Positions 25,642 to 34,934 of a DNA stretch of 64,000 nt are shown here, one piece after another. The stretch's first letter is position 1; each line of letters opens with the position of its first letter. This DNA comes from Bacteroidota bacterium (GTDB lineage Bacteria; Bacteroidota; Bacteroidia; 2-12-FULL-35-15). The position numbers were made by a program, and so were the translations under genes. The notes under the pieces are model-generated. The model did not search any database. It saw only the letters and a program-made list of their open reading frames with translations, and had not been told where the DNA came from. Where the stretch lies: the NCBI GenBank assembly GCA_025963725.1, contig JAOQAE010000002.1, positions 695,221 through 759,220 on the forward strand. Direction: 5' to 3'.

Positions 25642-26022
25642 ATGTTGTATAAAAATTTAATGCTGATCGATGATGACGATGATGACCAGGAAATTTTTCT
25701 TACAGCTGTGAAAGCAGTATCAGATAAAGCCACCTGCTCATCTTTCTTTAACGCGGAGGAGGCCTTAAAACAGCTCATCTCAGGCAGGGAGGAACCGGAA
25801 GTTATTTTCCTTGACCTTAACATGCCCGTAATGAACGGACAGCAGTTCCTGATCGAAATAAAAAAGATCGACAAGCTGAAGGCGATCCCGGTAATTATTT
25901 TTTCAACATCCTCCCATGCGCCTACCATCCAGGCAACAAAAGATCTGGGCGCCAGTGATTTTATAACCAAGCCGGCCAGCTTTGATGCCTTAAAAGAGAT
26001 TCTTAAACAGATCATTGCCTGA
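25642..26022 (+). CDS. Single-domain response regulator
   Basis: 126 residues from ATG 25642 (MLYKNLMLIDDDDDDQE); an upstream in-frame ATG at 25594 adds a non-domain tail. The receiver has the acidic run IDDDDDD, phosphoacceptor Asp in IFLDLNMPVMNG, FSTSSH as the switch Thr/Ser and Lys in FITKPAS. It ends 17 bases before the kinase at 26040 and is likely its operon partner. Confidence 0.92.
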   Translation: MLYKNLMLIDDDDDDQEIFLTAVKAVSDKATCSSFFNAEEALKQLISGREEPEVIFLDLNMPVMNGQQFLIEIKKIDKLKAIPVIIFSTSSHAPTIQATKDLGASDFITKPASFDALKEILKQIIA

Positions 26023-26039
26023 CCATAAACATTTCGATT

Positions 26040-28850
26040 GTGAGAACAAAACCACAGAGTACACATTATTTTTTGCAGGGCGGCGGAGAAATGGGCGCGC
26101 TTATGCGGCATACCGACTGGATAAAAACAGGCCTGGGCGAGCCGGAAGAATGGCCGCAAAGCCTGCAAACGGCCGTGTCGATGATGCTCGAAAACAAAGT
26201 AGGCATGTACATCGCCTGGGGACAGGATTTTATACAATTGTACAACGATGCATACCGCCCTATCCTTGGCTCCACCAAGCATCCGCAGGCATTGGGCATC
26301 AGCTCCCGTGAAACATTCATTGAGATCTGGCACATCATCGGGCCCATGTTCGAGGATGTAATGAAAGGCAAAGCGGTAGGCTTTCCGGATTTTATGCTTC
26401 CCCTGAACCGCGAAGGCTTTGTTGAGAAATGTTATTTTGATTTTTCCTATAGCCCTCTCCGTAAGGAAGACGGTGAAGTAGGCGGCGTATTGGTTACGGT
26501 GATCGAGACCACCCAAAGAAGAAAAACGGAAGATGAGCTGAAAAAGAGTGAAGAGCGCTTTCGCACGATGGCCGATAACATCCCGAACCTGGCATGGATG
26601 GCTGATTCGGAAGGATGGATCTTCTGGTACAATAAAAAATGGTACGAGTATACAGGCACTACGCCACAGCAGATGGAAGGCTGGGGCTGGCAGTCGGTAC
26701 ATGATCCGGCAGCGCTCCCTTTCGTGATGGAACGCTGGAAGGCATCCCTTCAAACAGGTAATCCTTTTGAAATGGTGTTTCCTATGAAGGGCGCCGATGG
26801 GAAATTCCGGCAGTTCTTAACGCGCGTTTTGCCCGTGAAAGATGCGGAAGGCAATATTTACCAATGGTTTGGCACCAATACAGACATCAGCCTCCAAAAT
26901 GAAACGGAAGCGCTGTTAAAGGAAAGCGAGGAAAAGATCCGGAGCATTGTTCAAAGCGCCCCTTTTCCGATAGGCGTTTACAAAGGCGAAGATCTGATCA
27001 TCGAGCTCGCCAACCCGAGTATCATTGAAACCTGGGGCAAGGGCAATGATGTGATCGGGCGGTCTTATAAAGAAATTTTACCGGAGCTTGATAACCAGGA
27101 GATCTTCAAACAGCTGAGCGATGTTATAAAAACAGGAATAGCCTTTCATGCAAAAAACCGGAGAGTAGACCTCGTTGTAAATAATAAATTGCAATCCTAT
27201 TATTTTAATTACAGTTTTACGCCCCTGTTTGATGCTTCAGGCAAAGTGTATGGCGTAATAAATACAGGAGCCGACGTTACCGACCTTAACCTTGCCAAAA
27301 TCAAGCTGGAAGAGGCCCAGGATAAAGCGCAGCTCGCAATCGACTCCGCGCAGCTGGGCGTATATGAAATTATTTACGCCACCGATGAGATGTTTACCGA
27401 CAGGCGCTTTAAGGAGATCTGGGGTGTAGGCCCTACGGTAAAAAGGCATGAGTACGCTGCGGTGATTCATCCCGATGACCTGCCTGTGCGCCGGAAGGCC
27501 CACGATGACTCGCTCAAAACAGGCAATCTATATTACCAGGCGCGGGTGATCTGGAAAGACCATTCCGTTCACTGGGTAAGGGTAACAGGTAAAATAAGTT
27601 ACAATGACAATAAGCAGCCGGAAAAGCTGCTGGGTGTAATACAGGATGTTACCAGCTATGTGCTGGCACAGAAGCAGGCCGAAGAAAGCGAGCGGAACCT
27701 CCGCCAGACCATTCTGCAGGCTCCGGTAGCCATGTGTATTTTAAGGGGCCCCGACCATGTGGTGGAGCTGGCCAATGACCGCATGTATGAGCTGTGGGGC
27801 AAGCCGGCGGCGGAATTAAGCAACAAGCCGATCTTTGTAGGCTTGCCGGAAGCGAAAGACCAGGGCTTTGAGAAACTGCTTCACGATGTTTACACTACCG
27901 CCGTTCCGTTCTTTGCCAATGAAGTTCCCATTAATTTACCACGCGCCGGGGAGATAAAGCAGATCTATATTAACTTTTTATACGAGCCTTATCATGAAAC
28001 CGACGGTACCGTTTCGGGCGTAATTGCCGTGGCCGTGGATGTGACCGAACAAACGAACGCCACAAAAAAAATAGAGCAAATGGTGGCGGAGCGTACCAGC
28101 CAGCTTGCCACGGCAAATCAGAAGCTTCAGAAATCAAATGAAGAGCTGGCGCAGTTTGCCTATATCGCTTCACACGATCTGCAGGAGCCCCTCCGCAAAA
28201 TAAGCACCTTTACACAAATGCTGGAGAACAGCATTGGCGATAAAATTGATGAGCACACAAAAAATTATGTTCACAAAATAATAACCGCTTCCAACCGGAT
28301 GAACACGCTTATCCGCGATGTGCTGACCTATTCGCAGCTGGTAAAGGAAAATGAGCTGTTTGAGCCTGTGAACCTGAATACGGTTATTGAAAGCATTATA
28401 ACCGATTATGACCTGCTGATCGAACAGAAAAAAGCTACCATTGAATTTAACGGCCTGCCTGTTATAGAAGCGGTGCCAATGCAGATGGCGCAGCTGTTTG
28501 GCAACCTCGTGGGAAATGCGCTTAAATTTACAAGAGCGGATGTAAATCCCCTGATCAGAATAACAGCTGAAAAAGTAAGCGAAGAAGAAATAAAAAGCCT
28601 GGGCCTGGCAGCCGGGCTTGATTATTACGGAATTAAAGTAAGCGATAACGGCATCGGGTTTAAGCCGGAGCATGCGGAACAGATCTTTAACATCTTCCAG
28701 AGGCTTCACCGCAAATCGGAATTTGAAGGCACGGGAATTGGCCTTGCCATGTGCAAAAAAATAGCATTGAATCATAAAGGCAACATTAATGCAAACGGCA
28801 GCAGCGCAAACGGCGCCGTGTTTACTGTTTTCTTACCTTTAAAACAATAA
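26040..28850 (+). CDS. Multi-PAS sensor histidine kinase
   Basis: 936 residues from GTG 26040; ATG 26088 is an alternative that would clip only 16 residues. It has no membrane helix. Five PAS-like domains stand in series: the first (about 20-155) is of the TDWIKTGLGEPEEWP type, the others at about 160-285, 290-415, 420-550 and 555-680. A coiled coil leads to HisKA with His712 in AYIASHDLQEPLRKI, then HATPase_c (GNLVGNALKF, VSDNGIGFK, GTGIGLAMC). It is flanked by a receiver (17 bp upstream) and an H-NOX protein (44 bp downstream), which suggests a soluble kinase whose activity is set by heme-bound gas. Confidence 0.93.
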   Translation: MRTKPQSTHYFLQGGGEMGALMRHTDWIKTGLGEPEEWPQSLQTAVSMMLENKVGMYIAWGQDFIQLYNDAYRPILGSTKHPQALGISSRETFIEIWHIIGPMFEDVMKGKAVGFPDFMLPLNREGFVEKCYFDFSYSPLRKEDGEVGGVLVTVIETTQRRKTEDELKKSEERFRTMADNIPNLAWMADSEGWIFWYNKKWYEYTGTTPQQMEGWGWQSVHDPAALPFVMERWKASLQTGNPFEMVFPMKGADGKFRQFLTRVLPVKDAEGNIYQWFGTNTDISLQNETEALLKESEEKIRSIVQSAPFPIGVYKGEDLIIELANPSIIETWGKGNDVIGRSYKEILPELDNQEIFKQLSDVIKTGIAFHAKNRRVDLVVNNKLQSYYFNYSFTPLFDASGKVYGVINTGADVTDLNLAKIKLEEAQDKAQLAIDSAQLGVYEIIYATDEMFTDRRFKEIWGVGPTVKRHEYAAVIHPDDLPVRRKAHDDSLKTGNLYYQARVIWKDHSVHWVRVTGKISYNDNKQPEKLLGVIQDVTSYVLAQKQAEESERNLRQTILQAPVAMCILRGPDHVVELANDRMYELWGKPAAELSNKPIFVGLPEAKDQGFEKLLHDVYTTAVPFFANEVPINLPRAGEIKQIYINFLYEPYHETDGTVSGVIAVAVDVTEQTNATKKIEQMVAERTSQLATANQKLQKSNEELAQFAYIASHDLQEPLRKISTFTQMLENSIGDKIDEHTKNYVHKIITASNRMNTLIRDVLTYSQLVKENELFEPVNLNTVIESIITDYDLLIEQKKATIEFNGLPVIEAVPMQMAQLFGNLVGNALKFTRADVNPLIRITAEKVSEEEIKSLGLAAGLDYYGIKVSDNGIGFKPEHAEQIFNIFQRLHRKSEFEGTGIGLAMCKKIALNHKGNINANGSSANGAVFTVFLPLKQ

Positions 28851-28894
28851 TTAAAAAAAACAATTCAATAAAGCTCTTTTAATAGATCAGGGAT

Positions 28895-29455
28895 ATGGAA
28901 TCTACTTCACCTCGCGTACACGGCTCTATCTTTTTTTTACTGAAAAAATTTGTCGACCAGAATTTACCGGCAGGTACCTGGGCGAGGCTCAACGAAGGGG
29001 CAGGCACTTCGCCCGAATCCTTTGAAATGACCAAAAACTACCCTGTAAGGGATATTAATGCCATTGTGGACGAAGCCTCCAAACTCACCGGCACTCCCGT
29101 GAATGTGCTGAAAGAAAAGTTCGGCGAGTACCTGGTGCCCGACCTCTTCCTGCTGTATTCCAGCTACCTTCAGCCGCACTGGAAAACCTTCGAGGTGCTG
29201 GAAAACACCGAGCTGGTGATGCATGGCGCCGTACGCAGGCTCAACAGCACGGCCAACCCGCCCATCCTCAATGTTACCAAAGTGAATGATAAGCTCCTGA
29301 TGATCGATTACTTTTCACACCGGAAAATGGGTTGCCTCGCAGTAGGCATTATCAAGGGAATTGCATGGTATTACAATGAAAGCGACACTGTAACGGTTAC
29401 TCCCGCCACGGATCCGGATGCAGAGCGCGTGCAGATCAAAGTGGAATTCAAATAA
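28895..29455 (+). CDS. H-NOX (heme nitric oxide/oxygen-binding) domain protein
   Basis: 186 residues, the size of a stand-alone H-NOX. The start RVHGSIFFLLKKFVDQNLP fits the family opening, and the mid-region FGEYLVPDLFLLY fits its helical part. The candidate proximal heme ligand is His110 (TELVMHGAVRRL). The diagnostic YxSxR heme-propionate motif is Tyr139-Phe-Ser141-His-Arg143 (MIDYFSHRKMG), followed by GIIKGIAWYY. Bacterial H-NOX proteins bind NO and inhibit a partner histidine kinase or cyclase encoded next door; the partner here would be the kinase at 26040. The ligand (NO only, or NO and O2) cannot be decided without the distal-pocket structure. Confidence 0.85.
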   Translation: MESTSPRVHGSIFFLLKKFVDQNLPAGTWARLNEGAGTSPESFEMTKNYPVRDINAIVDEASKLTGTPVNVLKEKFGEYLVPDLFLLYSSYLQPHWKTFEVLENTELVMHGAVRRLNSTANPPILNVTKVNDKLLMIDYFSHRKMGCLAVGIIKGIAWYYNESDTVTVTPATDPDAERVQIKVEFK

Positions 29456-29508
29456 TCAGGTTCCGGGGGCGGAACAATAATCCATTTTCCTTTCCGTTTA
29501 ATAATCCT

Positions 29509-29516
29509 TACTTTTG
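29509..29516 (+). promoter_or_regulatory. -7 element (TACTTTTG) four bases before ATG 29521
   Basis: Same TACTTTTG-N4-ATG geometry as at 13231; suggests a leaderless or near-leaderless message. Confidence 0.5.
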
Positions 29517-29520
29517 AGTA

Positions 29521-30546
29521 ATGAAAAAGCCCCTGGCCTTATTGATCCTGTTTTGCACCCTGGGCATTTTTGCGCAAACCTCCGTAGAAAAGCCATCTAA
29601 ATGCGGTTCGCAAAAAGTAGAGCAGCTCCTGGAAAAGCTTTCCATTACCTCCAATGAGCTTGAGCTGAAGGTTCTTTGCCATAAATTATTTCATGAAGGG
29701 AAGAAAGATGCCGAAAAGCAGGCCTTCAACCGCGAGCTGCTGAAAAAATTCGAGGCAGTGCTCAGTGAGCCGGGCTCCTTTGAAAACTACCAGTTTGATT
29801 CGCTGAAGAACGACATCGGCATCCTCACCTCGCCCGACGGCAAGTTCAGGATCATTCACTGGAATGTTCCCGCAGAGGATGGCAGCCAGGAATACTTCGG
29901 CTTTCTCCAGGAACATTTCTCCGAAACTATAAAACACGGCTTTTTCAAAAGGTCCCGGATCGACAGCATGCAGCTCTATCCACTTATAGATAAGTCGGCG
30001 GAAATAAAAAATCCGGAGAATGCCATTACCGATAACAAAAAATGGTTCGGGCTGCTTTACAACCGGATCATCATCAAAAAAGTAAAATCAAAAACCTATT
30101 ACACGCTGCTCGGCTGGGACGGCAATGATAAGTTCTCCCAGAAAAAGGTGATCGATGTGCTAACCTTTGATAACAAAGGCGTTCCGCATTTCGGCGCCGA
30201 CATTTTCAGCTACCAGAAAAAATACCCGAAGCGCATTATCTTTGAATATTCGGCCACCTGCAACATGTCGCTCCGCTACAGCAGCAAAAAGGACTCGATC
30301 GTTTTCGGGCACCTTGCCCCTATCCAGCCCAAGCTGGAAGGCCAGTACCAGTATTATTGCAGCGACATGAGCTTCGATGGCTTTGGCTTTAAGAAAGGCA
30401 AATGGAACTATGGTATGGATGTGAATGCGGTGAACGAAAGGGATGAAAATGACAAGTTTTACCGCGACCCGCACGACCGTACCACCACCAATAACCAAAG
30501 CAATAAGGTGGTTGACCGGAAGAAAAAGAAGAAAAAAGCACAGTAG
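29521..30546 (+). CDS. Exported protein of unknown function
   Basis: 341 residues. Signal peptide MKKPLALLILFCTLGIFAQ, cleaved after the Ala-Gln junction. The mature protein is rich in charged and aromatic residues (PDGKFRIIHWNVPAEDG, YYTLLGWDGNDKF), suggesting a beta-rich soluble domain. The C-terminus is a lysine run (RKKKKKK-type). It has its own promoter and no obvious partner. I do not recognise the family. Confidence 0.75.
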   Translation: MKKPLALLILFCTLGIFAQTSVEKPSKCGSQKVEQLLEKLSITSNELELKVLCHKLFHEGKKDAEKQAFNRELLKKFEAVLSEPGSFENYQFDSLKNDIGILTSPDGKFRIIHWNVPAEDGSQEYFGFLQEHFSETIKHGFFKRSRIDSMQLYPLIDKSAEIKNPENAITDNKKWFGLLYNRIIIKKVKSKTYYTLLGWDGNDKFSQKKVIDVLTFDNKGVPHFGADIFSYQKKYPKRIIFEYSATCNMSLRYSSKKDSIVFGHLAPIQPKLEGQYQYYCSDMSFDGFGFKKGKWNYGMDVNAVNERDENDKFYRDPHDRTTTNNQSNKVVDRKKKKKKAQ

Positions 30547-30680
30547 CAGGAGCCTTCCTGAAAAAATATTCTGCCTTTCTTTATTCTGCCGTTTAAATAA
30601 TTGCTAATTTCGTATATGCAATTGCTGAATCATATCCCAGTCCCGCATCACTATCTTCCGGACACTAAAAAATTACATAT

Positions 30681-31769
30681 ATGCTAACCAAAGAAATGAT
30701 CAAAGTGCACAATTTCAGTGCCGGCCCGGGCATATTGCCTGCGGAGGTTTTACAGCAGGCGGCAGAGGCCTGCATTAATTTCGACGGCCTTAACCTTTCC
30801 CTGCTGGAGATCTCCCACCGCAGCAAGAACTACGAAAAGGTAATGGACGAAGCCCGCAGCCTGGTAAAAGAGCTGCTCGGCCTCAGCGACAACTACAAAG
30901 TATTGTTCCTTGGCGGCGGCGCAAGCCTCCAGTTTGCCATGGTGCCGTACAACCTGCTGCGCACCGAAGGAACCGCAGGCTATGTAAATACCGGCGTGTG
31001 GGCAAGCAAGGCAATTAAGGAAGCGAAGCTCATCGGCAATACCGAAGTGCTCGCCTCTTCCGAAGATAAAAAATTCACTTACATCCCGAAAGGCTACGAG
31101 ATCTCCTCCAGCCTCGACTATCTTCACATCACCTCCAACAATACCATTTACGGTACGCAGATGAAGCAGTTCCCGAAAACATCGGTTCCGCTCGTATGCG
31201 ATATGAGCAGCGATATTTTCAGCAGGAAGGTGAACGGCAATGATTTCACACTGATCTATGCCGGCGCACAAAAGAACATGGGCCCTGCAGGAGCAACGAT
31301 GGTAGCGGTGGATGAAACCAGATTAGGAAAAACAGGCCGCAAGATGCTTTCGATGCTGGATTACCAGGTACACATCAAAGGCGACAGCATGTATAACACA
31401 CCGCCGGTGTTCCCGATCTACGTAAGCATGCTTACCATGAGATGGCTGAAGGACAATGGCGGCATTCCATGGATCGAAAAGCTGAACCAGCAGAAAGCGG
31501 ATGCCATTTACGGGGAGATCGACCGTAACAGCCTGTTCAAAGGCACAACGGCAGTGGAAGACCGCTCCAATATGAATGTCACGTTCGTAATGGAAAAGCC
31601 CGAGCTGGAGCCTGAATTCGATAAGCTCTGGAAGGAAGCCAATTTAAGCGGGCTTCGCGGACACCGCGATGTTGGCGGCTATCGTGCTTCCCTCTACAAT
31701 GCACTGCCGCTCGAAAGCGTGCATGCGCTCGTGGAAGTGATGCAGGCTTTTGAAAAGAAATTCGCATAG
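30681..31769 (+). CDS. serC: Phosphoserine aminotransferase
   Basis: 362 residues, the family's normal length. The N-terminus NFSAGPGILPAEVLQQA is the SerC hallmark, FLGGGASLQFAM binds the cofactor phosphate, and Lys198 in YAGAQKNMGPAG forms the PLP Schiff base. GLRGHRDVGGYRASLYNA is the conserved C-terminal block. It converts 3-phosphohydroxypyruvate and glutamate to phosphoserine in serine synthesis (and the matching step for pyridoxal phosphate). ATG 30696 is an alternative start five codons in. No serA is adjacent. A terminator lies at 31883. Confidence 0.96.
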   Translation: MLTKEMIKVHNFSAGPGILPAEVLQQAAEACINFDGLNLSLLEISHRSKNYEKVMDEARSLVKELLGLSDNYKVLFLGGGASLQFAMVPYNLLRTEGTAGYVNTGVWASKAIKEAKLIGNTEVLASSEDKKFTYIPKGYEISSSLDYLHITSNNTIYGTQMKQFPKTSVPLVCDMSSDIFSRKVNGNDFTLIYAGAQKNMGPAGATMVAVDETRLGKTGRKMLSMLDYQVHIKGDSMYNTPPVFPIYVSMLTMRWLKDNGGIPWIEKLNQQKADAIYGEIDRNSLFKGTTAVEDRSNMNVTFVMEKPELEPEFDKLWKEANLSGLRGHRDVGGYRASLYNALPLESVHALVEVMQAFEKKFA

Positions 31770-31793
31770 CCAATACTTCCGACCGCAGTGTTC

Positions 31794-31821
31794 GTCATGC
31801 CGTGCTCCGACACGGCATCTC
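31794..31821 (+). repeat. GTCATGCCGTG...CACGGCATCTC repeat
   Basis: A short element with a GCCGTG/CACGGC hairpin, downstream of serC. Same GTCAT...ATCTC frame as other elements in the window. Confidence 0.6.
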
Positions 31822-31882
31822 TACGCAATGTCAAGGTTAGCAGATTTCTAACGTTAGATCTTAATACTATACTCACACATTA

Positions 31883-31918
31883 ATCGCCTGTCCGGCTCAC
31901 CGAACAGGCGATTTTTTT
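31883..31918 (+). terminator. Rho-independent terminator after serC
   Basis: ATCGCCTGT / ACAGGCGAT, 12-base loop, followed by a run of seven T. Confidence 0.85.
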
Positions 31919-31926
31919 ATAAATAC

Positions 31927-32535
31927 ATGAAAAAGCTCCTCTTCCTTTTATTCCTCATCAATCACCCTGCTTCCGCCCAGGATTGCTTCAAAAGCTGCCG
32001 GGAACGCTCCACCGCATGCTGGGAAAGCCTGAAAGCGCGCGGCATCACCGCCACCGATTCGGCGCTCGAATGCGACAATAAGATAATCCGCGATCTGAAA
32101 GGCTGTGCATTCCCCGGGATCACACTCGATAAATACGAAGGCGGGAAATTTAAGATCGGCGAATTAAAGGGCAATGTGGTGTTTGTGCATTTCTGGTTTA
32201 CCACCTGCGCAACCTGCATTGCGGAAATGCCTTCCATCACAAAGCTCTCGCAGGAATATAAGAACCAGCCGGTGAAATTCCTGGCCATTTCCTTCAACGA
32301 TCCAAAAACATTGCAGGCCTTTTTCAAAAAGAGAGGCAGCTTCGGGTCGATCCAAACGTCTCTGGATCAGAAAGCCATCGAAGCTGAATTTTGTCTCCTC
32401 AGCGGTTACCCGATGAACCTGGTGCTCGATAAGGATGGAAAAGTGCTGGAAGCTTGGATAGAGGAAAATCCGGAGGCCGGCAGGCAGGAAGGCTTTTATA
32501 ACAAAGTGAGGTTACTTATAGAAGGCTGTTTATAA
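31927..32535 (+). CDS. TlpA-like exported thioredoxin
   Basis: 202 residues. Signal peptide MKKLLFLLFLINHPASAQ. The thioredoxin fold starts at about 60 (FPGITLDKYEGGKF) and carries the redox pair Cys94-Ala-Thr-Cys97 in HFWFTTCATCIAEMP, with the cis-proline in GYPMNLVLD. Extra cysteines in the N-terminal segment (Cys20, Cys24, Cys31, Cys49, Cys60) are unusual and may form structural disulfides. It acts in the periplasm as a thiol oxidoreductase. Its stop overlaps the next start by one base (TAATG), so the two are probably co-translated. Confidence 0.9.
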   Translation: MKKLLFLLFLINHPASAQDCFKSCRERSTACWESLKARGITATDSALECDNKIIRDLKGCAFPGITLDKYEGGKFKIGELKGNVVFVHFWFTTCATCIAEMPSITKLSQEYKNQPVKFLAISFNDPKTLQAFFKKRGSFGSIQTSLDQKAIEAEFCLLSGYPMNLVLDKDGKVLEAWIEENPEAGRQEGFYNKVRLLIEGCL

Positions 32536-33548
32536 TGCAAAAGATTGCTTTTATCCTGTTACTTTTTATTTCCGCCACTTGCTGCGCACAGCTCCGCAGC
32601 GGCTTTTATTCCAACTTCACGATTCATAACAAAACAGATGATACGCTGAAGCTCATTGAAAAAAAGCTGGTGCAGAGCCTTGAAGCGGCAAAGAAATCAA
32701 ACAAATACCCGCCTTTTAGAGTTTACAGTTATTATCCCGGCTGGCGCATGGAGCTTACGCTAAGTGAGATCAGCCTGAATGGCAATGCAGAGGCTACGAA
32801 TGATTATAGCCTTTCCATGCAATGGCAGGATCAGAATATTGATTCCGGTTTTGTTACGGGCTATTCAAAGATCTACCGTTGGGAAGCACAAACTCCCGAA
32901 GGCAAAAAGGAAACAATGGCCTATCCCCTTCGCACAATAGCCCTGGGAGATTATAGGAAGTTTGTTACTGAGAAGGAATACATAGCGCTGTTCCGCACCA
33001 TGCGAACGGACCTCATTCAAAAGCTAAAATTACAGCCTGCCGGGCAAAGCTACATTTCCACGGCTGTCATCAGCCTCCGGGATCCTCTAAGCCAATACAA
33101 TACTGTTCTTCTTACAGCCATAGCCAAAAATTTTCTTTACCGTGACATGCGTTTTTACGGAACACCGCTCTTATCGGATCCCTTAAACAGGGCTGAAATA
33201 GATGCGCTGATCGTTTCCACCGATACCGTTAAAAGTGACAGTCCGGGAGTTTACGCAATTCTGACAGATCATATAGAGCCGCGCGCATTTGAAGTGGTAA
33301 CTACATGGGAAATAAGCATCGCTGGAACGATTCCCGGAAAACACACCTCTGATATCACAGGAGGATTGGTGATCACACGGAAGATCTCGGCGGTAGGAAT
33401 TGTAGCAGGGAAGAAAAAAGCGTATTGCAGGTATGAGGATTTCAAAAGGCTTTGTGAATCAAGCGGGCTGGATTTTAATAGTTACAACCAGCTTTTCAAT
33501 GCAAGGATAATTGATGAGATGGAAATAAATCCCACTATTGACAATTAA
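32535..33548 (+). CDS. Exported protein of unknown function
   Basis: 337 residues. Signal peptide MQKIAFILLLFISATCCAQ. The mature region has no motif I recognise; it contains several beta-like stretches (FEVVTTWEISIAGT) and is Tyr-rich near the front. The start is shared with the thioredoxin stop (TAATG), and coupling suggests it may be a substrate or partner of that oxidoreductase. It has few cysteines in the mature part (about Cys302 and Cys309), so a disulfide is possible. Confidence 0.75.
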   Translation: MQKIAFILLLFISATCCAQLRSGFYSNFTIHNKTDDTLKLIEKKLVQSLEAAKKSNKYPPFRVYSYYPGWRMELTLSEISLNGNAEATNDYSLSMQWQDQNIDSGFVTGYSKIYRWEAQTPEGKKETMAYPLRTIALGDYRKFVTEKEYIALFRTMRTDLIQKLKLQPAGQSYISTAVISLRDPLSQYNTVLLTAIAKNFLYRDMRFYGTPLLSDPLNRAEIDALIVSTDTVKSDSPGVYAILTDHIEPRAFEVVTTWEISIAGTIPGKHTSDITGGLVITRKISAVGIVAGKKKAYCRYEDFKRLCESSGLDFNSYNQLFNARIIDEMEINPTIDN

Positions 33549-33555
33549 TTTGCTA

Positions 33556-34077
33556 TCAATAACTTACCGCGTCCATTGCATGTTTTTCTATAGCCTTTAG
33601 CGTACCTTCATCCTTTATTTTTCCTTCAGCATCCAGCAATGTCAGCACGCTTGAAACAGGCAGCTTGTTCGGGTGAACATGCATGCCAAGGTAATTGAGA
33701 ATGCCGGTGAGGTGCTCCATTCCCCTCAGGTTCCCGGCCCGGCCGCTGGAAACTCCTAAAAGCATTGTTTTTTTGCCGCGGTTTACCTCCGGCTGCACGG
33801 CATCCAGGAATACTTTGAGAATTCCCGGAAAGCTGCCGTTATATTCCGGTACCACCAGCACAAACTTTTGGGCCGGAATGATGAATTGGTTGAGCAATTG
33901 TTGAAAATTTTCTGATCTTTTGTTGAAAACTTCATTAAATGCGAGATCGTGCGGTAAATCCCCGAAAGAAAAGAGTAGCGCCTTAACTCCTTGTTTTTCC
34001 AGCACTTGCACATAGTGTTCTGCTATCTTCAGGGTATTGCTGTTTGCGCGGTTGGTGCAGGAAATAACTGTGATCAT
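33556..34077 (-). CDS. NADPH-dependent FMN reductase family protein
   Basis: 173 residues from ATG 34075-34077; the frame extends further but only the internal ATG precedes the flavodoxin-like first strand MITVISCTNRANSNTLK. VPEYNGSFPGILKVFLDAV and the GVSSGRAGN loop bind FMN in this family. It reduces flavin, quinone or azo compounds with NAD(P)H in the cytosol. It stands alone, divergent from the UPF0173 gene. Confidence 0.9.
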   Translation of the reverse strand: MITVISCTNRANSNTLKIAEHYVQVLEKQGVKALLFSFGDLPHDLAFNEVFNKRSENFQQLLNQFIIPAQKFVLVVPEYNGSFPGILKVFLDAVQPEVNRGKKTMLLGVSSGRAGNLRGMEHLTGILNYLGMHVHPNKLPVSSVLTLLDAEGKIKDEGTLKAIEKHAMDAVSY

Positions 34078-34246
34078 GCAAATTATTATTAACAAAAAAG
34101 TGTTTAAAAATCCGTAATAAGTTTTAGGGCTCAAACTGGCCAAAAATCGTAATTTTATACCCATAAGCTCTGAACAAAAAGGAGCTTTTATTTTTTTATA
34201 CAGGCCTCATCACAGGGGCACAAAGTAAAGCATTTTCGATCAATCT

Positions 34247-34933
34247 ATGAATATAACATATTACGGGCATTCTTGTTTTGGAGTTGAGGTGAATGGAAAG
34301 CATATTTTATTCGACCCCTTCATTACACCCAATTCCCTCGCGAAGGATATTGATGTAAATTCAGTGAAGGCAGACTATATTCTCATTACCCACGGGCATG
34401 AGGACCATATTGCAGACGCTGTAAGCATCGCAGCCCGCACAGGCGCCAAGGTCATCAGCAGCTTTGAGATCTGCGAATGGCTTAAAAAACAAGGAGTTAC
34501 AAACACACAGGGCATGAACATCGGCGGAAAGATAAAGTTCGACTTCGGCAATGTGAAATGCGTAGTGGCCATCCACTCCAGTGCCATGCCGGACGGCACT
34601 TATGGCGGTAACCCGATGGGATTTGTAGTGGAGACCAGCGGCGGCAACTTTTACTATGCCGGCGATACGGCCCTCACTTACGATATGAAGCTGATCGGCG
34701 ATTACAGGAACGTGGATTTCGCCTTTTTACCGATCGGCGATAATTTCACCATGGGGGTCGACAATGCCATCATTGCAAGCGAGTTCATCCGCTGCCGCAA
34801 CATCATCGGCATGCACTACGATACCTTCGAGGCGATCAAAATTGACAGGGCGCTGGCAAAACGGAAGTTCGACAATGCTGGCAACACCCTCACACTGTTC
34901 GAGATCGGCGAAACAAAAGAGTTCGGAAGCTAA
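34247..34933 (+). CDS. UPF0173 metal-dependent hydrolase (metallo-beta-lactamase fold)
   Basis: 228 residues. Zinc ligands in HGHEDH (His49-His54), His at AIHSSAMPDG, Asp in YAGDTALT and His in GMHYDTF. The opening ITYYGHSCFGVEVNGK is the UPF0173/YtkL family start. The substrate is unknown. It is followed by a cluster of short repeats. Confidence 0.92.
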   Translation: MNITYYGHSCFGVEVNGKHILFDPFITPNSLAKDIDVNSVKADYILITHGHEDHIADAVSIAARTGAKVISSFEICEWLKKQGVTNTQGMNIGGKIKFDFGNVKCVVAIHSSAMPDGTYGGNPMGFVVETSGGNFYYAGDTALTYDMKLIGDYRNVDFAFLPIGDNFTMGVDNAIIASEFIRCRNIIGMHYDTFEAIKIDRALAKRKFDNAGNTLTLFEIGETKEFGS

Positions 34934-34934
34934 G

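Noticed and set aside
25254-26753. Long minus-strand open frame of about 500 codons
   Set aside because: It lies antisense to the ferredoxin, response regulator and kinase genes, all with clear domains on the plus strand, and its translation shows no fold or motif.
34165-34200. Short hairpin AAGCTC/GAGCTT followed by T run
   Set aside because: Only six base pairs with an eleven-base loop and no gene upstream that it would end; too weak to call a terminator.
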